From: Chryseobacterium koreense CCUG 49689
GTDB taxonomy: Bacteria > Bacteroidota > Bacteroidia > Flavobacteriales > Weeksellaceae
Reading direction: 5' to 3'
Assembly (NCBI RefSeq): GCF_001045435.1
Contig: NZ_LFNG01000010.1
Span: 78,679 to 142,678, forward strand
DNA length: 64,000 bases
In this document: piece by piece, positions 18,311-26,491 of the stretch
Layout of the letters: each line of letters starts with the position of its first letter
Position numbering within the stretch: position 1 is the first letter of the stretch
Translations under genes and position numbers: made by a program
The notes under the pieces: generated by a model
The model's database searches: none
Told to the model about the DNA's origin: nothing
What the model saw: only the letters and a program-made list of their open reading frames with translations

Positions 18311-19309
18311 ATGGAAAAAATTTTAGAAAAAAAATATACCGATCGTCCTCAAAATATTAGCGAAGAGAGAAACCAAGGCTTGTCTTTCAACACAAAATAT
18401 TTTGAGGGGATCAATATCAACCGAAGCGCTATCGAAAGACGAGTTGCAACACTTACCGCAAGACGCAGCGTAAAGAAGGAATTCCAGGCAGCATGGTTGC
18501 TGAAGGCAATTTCTATGATTGATCTCACCACTCTTGCAGGTGATGATACCCGCGGAAATGTATTGCGACTTTGTGAAAAGGCTAAACATCCGGTTCGGGA
18601 AGATCTTCTGGTAAAACTCGGGATGCAGGACGAAAATTTGACAACTGGTGCGGTTTGCGTGTACCACAACCTGATTCCCTTTGCAAAAGAAGCGCTGCAG
18701 GGAACCAATATCCCAATAGCGGCAGTTTCCACTGGATTTCCGGCAGGCAAGATTTCACTAGAAGAGAAATTAACCGAAATCAAAAAATCCGTCGCAGCCG
18801 GTGCAACAGAAATCGATATCGTGATTTCGAGGGATCTGGTTCTGGAATCTAGATGGAAAGAATTGTATGAAGAAATCAAACTTTGCAGACAAGCTTGCGG
18901 AGAAGCACACATGAAAACAATTCTCGCAACCGGCGAAATTCCTACGTACACAAAAGTGGCCAAAGCAAGTTGGGTGGCAATGATGGCAGGTTCCGATTTC
19001 ATCAAAACTTCTACGGGTAAAGAATCCGTAAATGCCACTTTGGAGGTGAGTTTGGTGATGATTCGCTGCATCCGAGACTATTATGAATTGACCGGTGTGA
19101 AAGTTGGCTACAAACCGGCAGGAGGAATCCAAAAAGCAAAACAGGCACTCGATTATTTGATTCTGATTAAAGAAGAATTAGGAAATGATTGGCTCAATCC
19201 ACATCTATTCCGTTTCGGCGCAAGTTCGCTTTTGGGCGATATCGAAAGACAACTCGAACATTACGTGACCGGAAGATACAGCGCAGGATTCAGACATCCG
19301 ATGGCGTAA
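18311..19309 (+). CDS. deoC: deoxyribose-phosphate aldolase
   Basis: The protein has 332 residues, longer than the ~220-260 of E. coli-type enzymes because of an N-terminal extension of about 75 residues. It cleaves 2-deoxyribose-5-phosphate to glyceraldehyde-3-phosphate and acetaldehyde. The active site is seen in MIDLTTLAGDDT, EIDIVI, and FIKTSTGKES with the Schiff-base lysine. The following gene encodes an aldehyde dehydrogenase, which could oxidise the acetaldehyde released. The gap between them holds a palindromic repeat. Confidence 0.94.
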   Translation: MEKILEKKYTDRPQNISEERNQGLSFNTKYFEGININRSAIERRVATLTARRSVKKEFQAAWLLKAISMIDLTTLAGDDTRGNVLRLCEKAKHPVREDLLVKLGMQDENLTTGAVCVYHNLIPFAKEALQGTNIPIAAVSTGFPAGKISLEEKLTEIKKSVAAGATEIDIVISRDLVLESRWKELYEEIKLCRQACGEAHMKTILATGEIPTYTKVAKASWVAMMAGSDFIKTSTGKESVNATLEVSLVMIRCIRDYYELTGVKVGYKPAGGIQKAKQALDYLILIKEELGNDWLNPHLFRFGASSLLGDIERQLEHYVTGRYSAGFRHPMA

Positions 19310-19360
19310 AATCTTCTTCGAGTGTTGGCTTGTTTTGAAAGTCGATTCAAGTAAAACCTC

Positions 19361-19409
19361 AAATCTACCTGTCGGCAGACAGGCTTTAAACTTCAAATAA
19401 TAAAATCTG
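19361..19409 (+). repeat. palindromic intergenic repeat, copy 1, with G-poor leader
   Basis: The 16-bp palindrome CCTGTCGGCAGACAGG (19368-19383) is preceded by AAATCTA and followed by CTTTAAACTTCAAA. It fills the gap between deoC and the aldehyde dehydrogenase start at 19410. The same core and flanks recur at 24857-24903 and, inverted, at 41583-41598. Confidence 0.85.
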
Positions 19410-21800
19410 ATGGAAATCAAAGAAATATACGACACTATGGTTTACGGTCCCGCTCCTGAAACTGCAGCACCTGCAGTGGAATTTTTAGAAAACCACAAAA
19501 GAAGTTTCGACCTCTTTATCGGTGGAGAATGGGTGAAACCCAATTCGAAAAAATACATGGATTCCATAAATCCAAGCAATAAAGAATTTTTGGCAAAATT
19601 TGCGGAAGCAGATGAAACCGATGTCAACAAAGCCGTGAAAGCTGCAAAAGATGCAATTCCGGAATGGGTGAAAATCGGCGGCTTCGGAAGGGCGAAATAT
19701 CTTTACGCATTGGCAAGACAAATCCAGAAAAATTCCAGATTGTTCGCAGTTCTGGAAACTTTGGACAATGGAAAACCGATTCGTGAAACCCGCGATATCG
19801 ATATTCCAATTGTGGTAAGACATTTTTACAATCACGCAGGTTGGGCAAAATTAATGGACACCGAGTTCAAAGACTACAAAGAAGTCGGAGTAATCGGACA
19901 AATCATCCCATGGAATTTTCCTTTGATGATGTTGGCCTGGAAAATCGCTCCCGCTTTGGCAATGGGAAATACCGTGGTTTTAAAACCTGCTGAATACACT
20001 TCATTGACTGCTCTGCTTTTCGCAGAAATCTGTGAAAAAATCGGACTTCCAAAAGGGGTGGTAAATATCGTCACCGGAAGAGGACCGGTGGTGGGAAACG
20101 CTCTGGTCAACAATAAAGACGTCAATAAAATTGCATTTACCGGTTCCACCAGAGTGGGTAAAATTTTAAGAACTGAAATCGCGGGAAGTGGCAAAAAGAT
20201 ATCTTTGGAATTAGGCGGAAAATCGCCATTTATCGTTTTTGAAGATGCGGATTTGGATTCGGCGGTGGAAGGAATTGTGGATGCCATCTGGTTTAATCAA
20301 GGCCAAGTTTGCTGCGCAGGTTCCAGACTTTTGGTCCAGGAAAGTATTGCGGAGAAATTCTATAAAAAATTGCGGACAAGAATGGAGACGCTGCGAATTG
20401 GCGATCCTTTAGACAAAGCTGTAGATATGGGCGCAATCGTGGATAAAGTTCAGTTGAAAACCATTACCGAATTGGTGAAACTAGGAGTTGACGAAGGCTG
20501 CAAAATTTATCAGCCGAAAAACGGACTTCCAAAAGAGGGCTGGTTTTTCCCGCCGACTCTGTTTACCGATGTTCCCACAAGTTCGGTGATCGCACAGGAA
20601 GAAATCTTCGGGCCGGTTTTGGTCGCAATGACTTTCCGTTCGCATAATGAAGCTGTTGCTTTGGCAAACAACACCAGGTATGGTCTGGCTGCAAGTGTTT
20701 GGACAGAAAATATCAACCTTGCATTAGATATCGCTCCGAAAATTAAAGCGGGTGCGGTTTGGATCAATTGTACCAACCAGTTTGATGCAAATGCTGGTTT
20801 CGGTGGTTACAGAGAATCTGGATTTGGAAGAGAAGGTGGAAAGGAAGGGCTTTACGAGTATATAAAACCGAGAATCGAAGATGAATTTGCCTTAAAGCCT
20901 GCAGTGCCAAAAGCGGTGAAACCGAAGGAATCCAAAAAATCAAATTTACTGGCAGAAATCGATAGAACTACCAAAATGTACATTGGTGGAAAACAGGCGC
21001 GTCCGGATGGAGGTTACAGCATGGAAATCAAAAATGCATTTGGTGATTATATTGGCGAAGTTTCCGAAGGAAATAGAAAAGATATCCGAAACGCGGTAGA
21101 AGCAGCGCATGCGAACAAAACCTGGAGTGGAATGACCGGTCACGGCAGAGCGCAGGTTCTTTACTATATTGCGGAAAACTTGTCGATTCGTGCGGAAGAA
21201 TTTGCGGAGAGAATTTCGGAGATGACCAACCAAAGTCTGGAATCCTCGAGAGATGAGGTGGAGAAGTCCATCGAAAGAATTTATACCTACGCCGCTTTTG
21301 CCGATAAGTACGATGGTGCAGCGCATTCCACCGTTCAGCGAATGGTGACTTTGGCAATGCCGGAACCGGTGGGAGTGATGGCAGTAATTTGTCCGGACGA
21401 AAATCCTCTGCTCGGATTTATTTCCACGGTGATTCCTGCAATTGCCATGGGAAATCACGTGGTGGTGGTTCCTTCTGAGAAGCATCCGTTCTCTGCGACC
21501 GATTTCTATCAAATTTTAGAAACTTCCGATGTTCCTGCAGGAACCGTAAATATTGTGACCGGACCAAAAGATGAATTAGCGAAAGAATTGGCGAAACATT
21601 ACAATGTTGACGGAATCTGGTATTTCGGCAGCAAAGAAGGAAGTAAAGATATCGAATTGCTTTCTACCGATTCCATGAAACGTTCTTGGGTGAATTTCGG
21701 GAAATACAGAAACTGGCTCGATGCCGCGCAAGGCGAAGGTCAGGAATTTTTGAGACACGCTACGGAAATTAAGAATATTTGGATTCCTTACGGAGCATAG
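19410..21800 (+). CDS. ALDH16-type two-domain aldehyde dehydrogenase
   Basis: The protein has 796 residues with two aldehyde-dehydrogenase domains in one chain. The first (about 30-490) is complete: NAD fold FTGSTRVGK, catalytic Glu267 in LELGGKSP, and catalytic Cys301 in GQVCCAG. The second (about 515-796) starts with MYIGGKQARPDGG. It keeps the cofactor-fold outline but stops after YFGSKEGS plus a short tail and has no GQxC cysteine motif, so it is a pseudo-domain. This architecture is that of the ALDH16 family. Next to deoC, a role in oxidising acetaldehyde or deoxyribose-derived aldehydes is plausible. A terminator follows. Confidence 0.9.
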   Translation: MEIKEIYDTMVYGPAPETAAPAVEFLENHKRSFDLFIGGEWVKPNSKKYMDSINPSNKEFLAKFAEADETDVNKAVKAAKDAIPEWVKIGGFGRAKYLYALARQIQKNSRLFAVLETLDNGKPIRETRDIDIPIVVRHFYNHAGWAKLMDTEFKDYKEVGVIGQIIPWNFPLMMLAWKIAPALAMGNTVVLKPAEYTSLTALLFAEICEKIGLPKGVVNIVTGRGPVVGNALVNNKDVNKIAFTGSTRVGKILRTEIAGSGKKISLELGGKSPFIVFEDADLDSAVEGIVDAIWFNQGQVCCAGSRLLVQESIAEKFYKKLRTRMETLRIGDPLDKAVDMGAIVDKVQLKTITELVKLGVDEGCKIYQPKNGLPKEGWFFPPTLFTDVPTSSVIAQEEIFGPVLVAMTFRSHNEAVALANNTRYGLAASVWTENINLALDIAPKIKAGAVWINCTNQFDANAGFGGYRESGFGREGGKEGLYEYIKPRIEDEFALKPAVPKAVKPKESKKSNLLAEIDRTTKMYIGGKQARPDGGYSMEIKNAFGDYIGEVSEGNRKDIRNAVEAAHANKTWSGMTGHGRAQVLYYIAENLSIRAEEFAERISEMTNQSLESSRDEVEKSIERIYTYAAFADKYDGAAHSTVQRMVTLAMPEPVGVMAVICPDENPLLGFISTVIPAIAMGNHVVVVPSEKHPFSATDFYQILETSDVPAGTVNIVTGPKDELAKELAKHYNVDGIWYFGSKEGSKDIELLSTDSMKRSWVNFGKYRNWLDAAQGEGQEFLRHATEIKNIWIPYGA

Positions 21801-21821
21801 CAGATTCCAAATTGAAATATG

Positions 21822-21850
21822 AAAAACCCGGGAAAATTTCTCGGGTTTTT
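21822..21850 (+). terminator. terminator of the ALDH16-type gene
   Basis: A 9-bp stem AAAAACCCG/CGGGTTTTT closes an 11-nt loop, 21 bp after the stop codon. Confidence 0.85.
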
Positions 21851-21864
21851 CATTTACAAAACTT

Positions 21865-21872
21865 TATTTTTG
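21865..21872 (+). promoter_or_regulatory. -7 element of the GH25 gene
   Basis: TATTTTTG lies 6 bp before the ATG at 21879 and directly after the preceding terminator. Confidence 0.6.
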
Positions 21873-21878
21873 CACCTG

Positions 21879-22742
21879 ATGGCGAAACGTAACGTAAAAA
21901 GAAAAACGACTCGGAAAATCCATAAGAAACGAAGGAAGAACTGGCTTTTCCGGCGGTGGACATTGTTTCTGGTCTTGGCGGTCGCTTTGCTCGGAACCGG
22001 ATTTTATCTGAAGGAAAAAATCGCGTTTTATTACGCCATGTATTTCAACAGATTCCAGCACCGAAATTTGTCCAATTCTGAAGCTGAAGAAAACCGGATT
22101 AACCGGATCATTGGCGATTATGCCGGGAAAACCTTTGGCATCGATATGTCTCATTATCAAAAAAAGGAAGACGTGGAATGGGACAGTTTAAGTATCGGAA
22201 ACCGCTCTATTCCGATAGAGTTTGTGATTCTTCGCGGAACGATGGGGAACAAATCTGCGGACAAACATTTTGACGAATTCTGGGCACTCGCCAAAAAACA
22301 CGAACTCATTCGCGGAGCGTACCATTTTTACCGTGCCGATGAAGATCCTGTGATGCAGGCAAATAATTTCCTGGAAAATGTGAAACTGGAATCTGGAGAT
22401 TTGCCACCGATTCTAGATATTGAAAAAATTCCCCGCCGGAAATCCAACCAAAAGCTGCTGGAAGACTTGAAAATCTGGTGCAAAATCGTGGAAGATGCCT
22501 ATGGAAAAAAACCAATCATCTACACCTATTACCATTACTACAAAGATTTTCTAAGAGGAAATTTCGATGGGTACACGCTTTGGCTCGCCAATTACAATGA
22601 TGTTCCGCAACCGTCACCAGACGACGAATGGAATTTTTGGCAGTTCACTGAAAACGGTATTGTTTACGGAATCAACACGAAAGTGGACGTGAATGTTTTC
22701 AATGGAAATACCTGGAGTTTGAAGCGGCTGACTTTGGATTGA
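21879..22742 (+). CDS. membrane-anchored GH25 family lysozyme
   Basis: The protein has 287 residues. A very basic N-terminus (MAKRNVKRKTTRK and so on) precedes one membrane helix (WTLFLVLAVALLGTGFYL, about 29-46), leaving the catalytic domain in the periplasm. The GH25 signatures are GIDMSHYQ with the catalytic-site Asp, AYHFYR, and the catalytic pair in LDIE. It would cleave peptidoglycan between MurNAc and GlcNAc. A longer frame begins at 21819 inside the previous terminator, so the start at 21879 after the promoter is chosen. Confidence 0.9.
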   Translation: MAKRNVKRKTTRKIHKKRRKNWLFRRWTLFLVLAVALLGTGFYLKEKIAFYYAMYFNRFQHRNLSNSEAEENRINRIIGDYAGKTFGIDMSHYQKKEDVEWDSLSIGNRSIPIEFVILRGTMGNKSADKHFDEFWALAKKHELIRGAYHFYRADEDPVMQANNFLENVKLESGDLPPILDIEKIPRRKSNQKLLEDLKIWCKIVEDAYGKKPIIYTYYHYYKDFLRGNFDGYTLWLANYNDVPQPSPDDEWNFWQFTENGIVYGINTKVDVNVFNGNTWSLKRLTLD

Positions 22743-22788
22743 AACCCACCCTTGAAGGATTCAAGCAGGAATTCCGTATTTTCGCACA

Positions 22789-22842
22789 CTCAACCTCAAC
22801 CTCAACCTCAACCTCAACCTTAACCTTAACCTCAACCTCAAA
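22789..22842 (+). repeat. hexanucleotide tandem repeat abutting the ABC-F start codon
   Basis: Nine head-to-tail copies of CTCAAC (two are CTTAAC, the last CTCAAA) run without a break up to the GTG start at 22843. The tract contains no G. The element TATTTTCG at 22777-22784 is one mismatch from TAnnTTTG and would place the transcript start at the beginning of the tract. Confidence 0.9.
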
Positions 22843-24726
22843 GTGAACTACATTTCCACCGAAAACCTCACCAAATCCTACGGGCTCAAAGTATTGTTTA
22901 AAGATATTTCCTTCCATATCAATGAAGGAGACAAAATCGCCATTGTCGCAAAAAATGGCAGCGGCAAATCTACTTTGCTTAAAATTTTGATGGGAAAGGA
23001 AATCGCGGATTCGGGAACAGTGACCATCAACAAAGACATTCAGGTGGTTCTGTTTGACCAGGAAATTGATTTCGAAGGCGAACTGAATGTGGAGGAGTTT
23101 ATGATGACTTTGGATTCCGCACCGATTTTGGCCTTGAAGAATTACCACCACGCATTGCACACCGAAAATGCGGATGACATGGAAAAAGCCCTCGCCGAAA
23201 TGGAAATCCACAAAGCATGGGATCTGGAAAACGAAATGAAGCAGATTCTCTCGCAACTGAAAATCACCGATTTGGAGGCGAAAATGAAAACCCTTTCGGG
23301 GGGACAAATCAAAAGGGTCGCATTGGCAAAACTGCTTTTGGAAACGCGTGCCGAACACCGTCATACGCTTTTGATTATGGACGAACCGACGAACCACCTC
23401 GATGTGGATATGGTGGAATGGCTCGAAAATTACCTGTCAAAAGCAATGGTGACTTTGCTTCTGGTGACTCACGACCGGTATTTTCTGGATGCGGTTTGCG
23501 ACATCATTTGGGAAATGGAGGATTTCAACCTCTATGTCCACAACGGAAGTTACGCGACTTACCTTGAAAACAGGATGATTCGGGAAGATAATTTGAACTC
23601 GACCATCGACAAAGCCAACAATCTTTACCGAAAGGAATTGGAATGGATGCGCAGACAGCCAAAAGCAAGAACCACCAAATCAAAATCGCGCATTGACGCA
23701 TTTTACGAAACTGAAAAAGTGGCGAAAACCGATACCAGAAAGCAAAAACTGGAACTGGATTTCGAAATGAAGCGTTTGGGGAAAAAGATTCTCGAACTTA
23801 AAAATATTGATAAAAGTTTTGGCGAAAAGCTTTTGCTTAAAGATTTTTCTTACCAGTTTCAAAGGGGCGAAAAAGTGGGAATCGTTGGAAAAAACGGCGC
23901 GGGAAAATCCACTTTGCTGAATATCATCCAAGGTTTGGAACCTTGTGACAAAGGCGAGATCGAAACCGGTGAAACCATCAAATTTGGGTATTTTTCGCAA
24001 AAAGGACTGACTTATAAAGAAGATGAGCGGGTGATTGATTTCATCAAAGAAGTGGGTGAAAACTTCCCTTTGGCAAACGGAAGAACCATTTCTGCATCAC
24101 AGTTTTTGCGACTGTTTTTGTTTGATGACCAAACGCAATATTCTCCAATCTCCAAACTTTCCGGAGGCGAAAAAAGGCGTCTGCATTTGATGTATGTCCT
24201 TTATCAAAATCCAAACTTCCTGATTTTTGACGAACCCACGAATGATTTGGATTTGCCGACTTTAACTGTTTTGGAAAACTTCCTTTTGAATTTTCAGGGC
24301 AGTGTTATTATCGTTTCCCACGACAGGTATTTTATGGACCGGATTGTGGACCATGTTTTGGCGTTTGAAGGTGATGGAAAAATCAAGGATTTTGTGGGGA
24401 ATTTTTCTGAATATCGAGAATTTAAAAAGACACAAGATGCGGGTAAAAAGAATCAAGTGGAGGAAGAAACACAGCAAACTCCAATCAATTCAGACGATTC
24501 CAAACGTCCCCAAACCAAAAACAAGTTAACCTTCAAAGAGCAACGCGAACTCGAAACCCTCGAAAAAGAAATGCCCGAACTCGAAAAGAGAAGGAATAAA
24601 ATTATGGACCAACTCAATAACGAAACCGATTACGAAAAGATTTCCGTTTTGTCTAAAGATCTGGAAACCGTTTCCGAAAAATTAGAAGAAATGGAAATGC
24701 GTTGGCTGGAATTGCAGATTGAGTAG
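22843..24726 (+). CDS. ABC-F family ATPase
   Basis: The protein has 627 residues and two ABC nucleotide-binding domains without membrane segments. Walker A motifs are KNGSGKST (about 34-41) and GKNGAGKST (about 350). Signature motifs are LSGGQIKRVAL and LSGGEKRRLHL, with MDEPTNHLD and FDEPTNDLD Walker B regions. A charged coiled coil closes the protein (about 565-627), as in the Uup-like group. ABC-F proteins act on ribosomes or DNA repair. Translation begins at GTG because no ATG is in frame near the normal N-terminus (NYISTENLTKSYG). Confidence 0.94.
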   Translation: MNYISTENLTKSYGLKVLFKDISFHINEGDKIAIVAKNGSGKSTLLKILMGKEIADSGTVTINKDIQVVLFDQEIDFEGELNVEEFMMTLDSAPILALKNYHHALHTENADDMEKALAEMEIHKAWDLENEMKQILSQLKITDLEAKMKTLSGGQIKRVALAKLLLETRAEHRHTLLIMDEPTNHLDVDMVEWLENYLSKAMVTLLLVTHDRYFLDAVCDIIWEMEDFNLYVHNGSYATYLENRMIREDNLNSTIDKANNLYRKELEWMRRQPKARTTKSKSRIDAFYETEKVAKTDTRKQKLELDFEMKRLGKKILELKNIDKSFGEKLLLKDFSYQFQRGEKVGIVGKNGAGKSTLLNIIQGLEPCDKGEIETGETIKFGYFSQKGLTYKEDERVIDFIKEVGENFPLANGRTISASQFLRLFLFDDQTQYSPISKLSGGEKRRLHLMYVLYQNPNFLIFDEPTNDLDLPTLTVLENFLLNFQGSVIIVSHDRYFMDRIVDHVLAFEGDGKIKDFVGNFSEYREFKKTQDAGKKNQVEEETQQTPINSDDSKRPQTKNKLTFKEQRELETLEKEMPELEKRRNKIMDQLNNETDYEKISVLSKDLETVSEKLEEMEMRWLELQIE

Positions 24727-24856
24727 GGGAAATTAGTAATTAAGAATTAACAAATAATAATGAAATTTTGCTTTGACACCTGGCTTTTTCAGATAGCGAT
24801 CCAATAGTAATTAGATGGTGTTGTTATTAGTTGGCGAAAAAGTTTTAGACCTGAAA

Positions 24857-24965
24857 TCTACCTGTCGGCAGACAGGCCTGAAATCTACCTGTCGGCAGAC
24901 AGGCTTGAAACTTGAAACCCCAAAACATCAAACCTTAAACCTTAAACCTAAAACTTTAAACTCCC
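24857..24965 (+). repeat. palindromic intergenic repeat, tandem copies 2 and 3, with G-free leader
   Basis: The palindrome CCTGTCGGCAGACAGG occurs at 24861-24876 and again at 24888-24903 (27-bp period). It is followed by CTTGAAACTTGAAAC and then degenerate heptamers of the type AAACCTT. From 24917 to 24965, directly before the permease ATG, there is no G for 49 bases. Confidence 0.85.
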
Positions 24966-26342
24966 ATGTCTTCCCGCCTCGAACCCAAATACGGCCTTTT
25001 TACCGCAATCTCTTTAGTCATCGGACAAGTCATCGGTTCGGGGATTTTCTTTAAAGTTGATGATGTGCTTTTTGCGACTCAGGGCAATGCTTTGGCTGGA
25101 TTGCTCGGTTTTATCATCGTCGGAGTGAGCGTGGTTTTTGCGGCAGTTTCAATGTCGAACTATGCAGAAATTCTTCCGAAAGATGGAGGTATTCTGAATT
25201 ATGTGGAATACCGTTTTGGCAAAAAATCGGCGGCATTTGTGGGTTGGATGTATCTGAGTTTGTTTTATCCGTTGCTCACAGCGGTGCTTTTCACGGTTTC
25301 GGGGATTTATATTGCTCACCTGATTGCCGAGTTTGTCGCCTTTAAGCCAATTTTCCTGCATTATTCACTGATCGGAATTTTGAACTTGTGCCTGTTTTTG
25401 GGAATGAATATTTTCCGGCCGAAAAGCAGCGGGATTTTCCAGCAGTTGACCACGGTCATTAAATTGATCCCCTTGATTTTTATTGCATCCTTGGGAATTT
25501 TAAGCCTTGTGAAAGGAGATGTGGAAGAAGCCAATACTTTTAGCCACGCGGCAAAAACCGTTGGTGAGAACCAGAACTTTTGGTTGCTGGTTGCAGCGAG
25601 TTTTATCCCGATTTCATTCGCTTTTGACGGATGGTATATTGCGACCCAACTTTCCGGCGAAATCAAAAATTCTTCAAAGAACCTCCCTAAAGCACTGATT
25701 ATCGGTACTTCCGTCGTTTTGTTCGTTTATGTATTATATTATTGTGGAATTGTTCTGCGGATGAACAGTGCGGCAATTTTGACTTTAAAGGATACCTATA
25801 TCACGGAATTTTCCAGAAATATCGCGGAGAAAAGTGGTGCGGTCCTGATTCAGCTTTTTGTCATTATTTCAGTTTTGGGAACATCTAATGGCTTGCTCCT
25901 GGCTTCAACCAGAGTTCCTTATCAGTTTTACAATCTGGAGAAATCCAGGAAGTTCCTCAATTTAGGGAAAGTGAGTGAAAAGACCAATACCCCGATCAAT
26001 AGTGCAATTCTGGCGTTTGTGATCATTTTCGGGTACATTGTTTTTTATTATTTCACCAATACTTTGGATTTCTTTACCAACATCAATTATGACCTTTCCG
26101 CCATTCCCATTGCTTTCATCTATATGGTAAATGGCGCATTATTCTTGGGTTTGTTGTCCTTGATTAGGAAGAATGTTTTTAAGGGAAACCGTTTCGTGAA
26201 ATATTTGATGGCCATTATTGCAATTCTGGGAGTTGTTTTGGTTTTGGTTGGAACGGCTACCGCGCAAAACGGAATTTCCTATATTTTAATCAGCGGATTT
26301 TATGTTTTAGCGGGTCTTTTCTTTGTTAAACTGCGCTCATGA
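24966..26342 (+). CDS. APC-superfamily amino acid permease
   Basis: A 458-residue integral membrane protein with about 12 hydrophobic segments. The first helix has the APC signature GQVIGSGIFF. It imports or exchanges amino acids; the substrate cannot be predicted. It follows the ABC-F gene at 239 bp with the repeat array between them. Confidence 0.88.
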   Translation: MSSRLEPKYGLFTAISLVIGQVIGSGIFFKVDDVLFATQGNALAGLLGFIIVGVSVVFAAVSMSNYAEILPKDGGILNYVEYRFGKKSAAFVGWMYLSLFYPLLTAVLFTVSGIYIAHLIAEFVAFKPIFLHYSLIGILNLCLFLGMNIFRPKSSGIFQQLTTVIKLIPLIFIASLGILSLVKGDVEEANTFSHAAKTVGENQNFWLLVAASFIPISFAFDGWYIATQLSGEIKNSSKNLPKALIIGTSVVLFVYVLYYCGIVLRMNSAAILTLKDTYITEFSRNIAEKSGAVLIQLFVIISVLGTSNGLLLASTRVPYQFYNLEKSRKFLNLGKVSEKTNTPINSAILAFVIIFGYIVFYYFTNTLDFFTNINYDLSAIPIAFIYMVNGALFLGLLSLIRKNVFKGNRFVKYLMAIIAILGVVLVLVGTATAQNGISYILISGFYVLAGLFFVKLRS

Positions 26343-26426
26343 CGAAAATCATCACTAATTTTTCTGATTCATTGCCAGCATTTTAAACGGTCGTTTTAAT
26401 TTTTATTTAGAATAGTTCAAAACAAA

Positions 26427-26458
26427 TTTTGTGAAAACAAAGTTCTTGTTTACATTTG
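26427..26458 (+). promoter_or_regulatory. promoter of the TonB receptor gene
   Basis: TTTTG (26427-26431), 19 bp, TACATTTG (26451-26458): a consensus Bacteroidota promoter, 33 bp before the ATG at 26492. I could not identify a Fur box with confidence. Confidence 0.8.
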
Positions 26459-26491
26459 CACCATTATTTTAATTAATTCTAAATAAAGGTT

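Noticed and set aside
18147..18326. 59-codon frame (starting MLNIQDIGVKLMSF) between the Lrp gene and deoC
   Set aside because: It runs into the start of deoC in another frame, spans a CTCCC/GGGGGAG hairpin and has no recognisable domain; more likely the deoC leader.
22699..23397. 232-residue antisense frame over the ABC-F start and the hexamer repeat
   Set aside because: It contains VEVEVEVEV-type runs that are just the complement of the CTCAAC repeat, and it overlaps a certain ABC-F gene.
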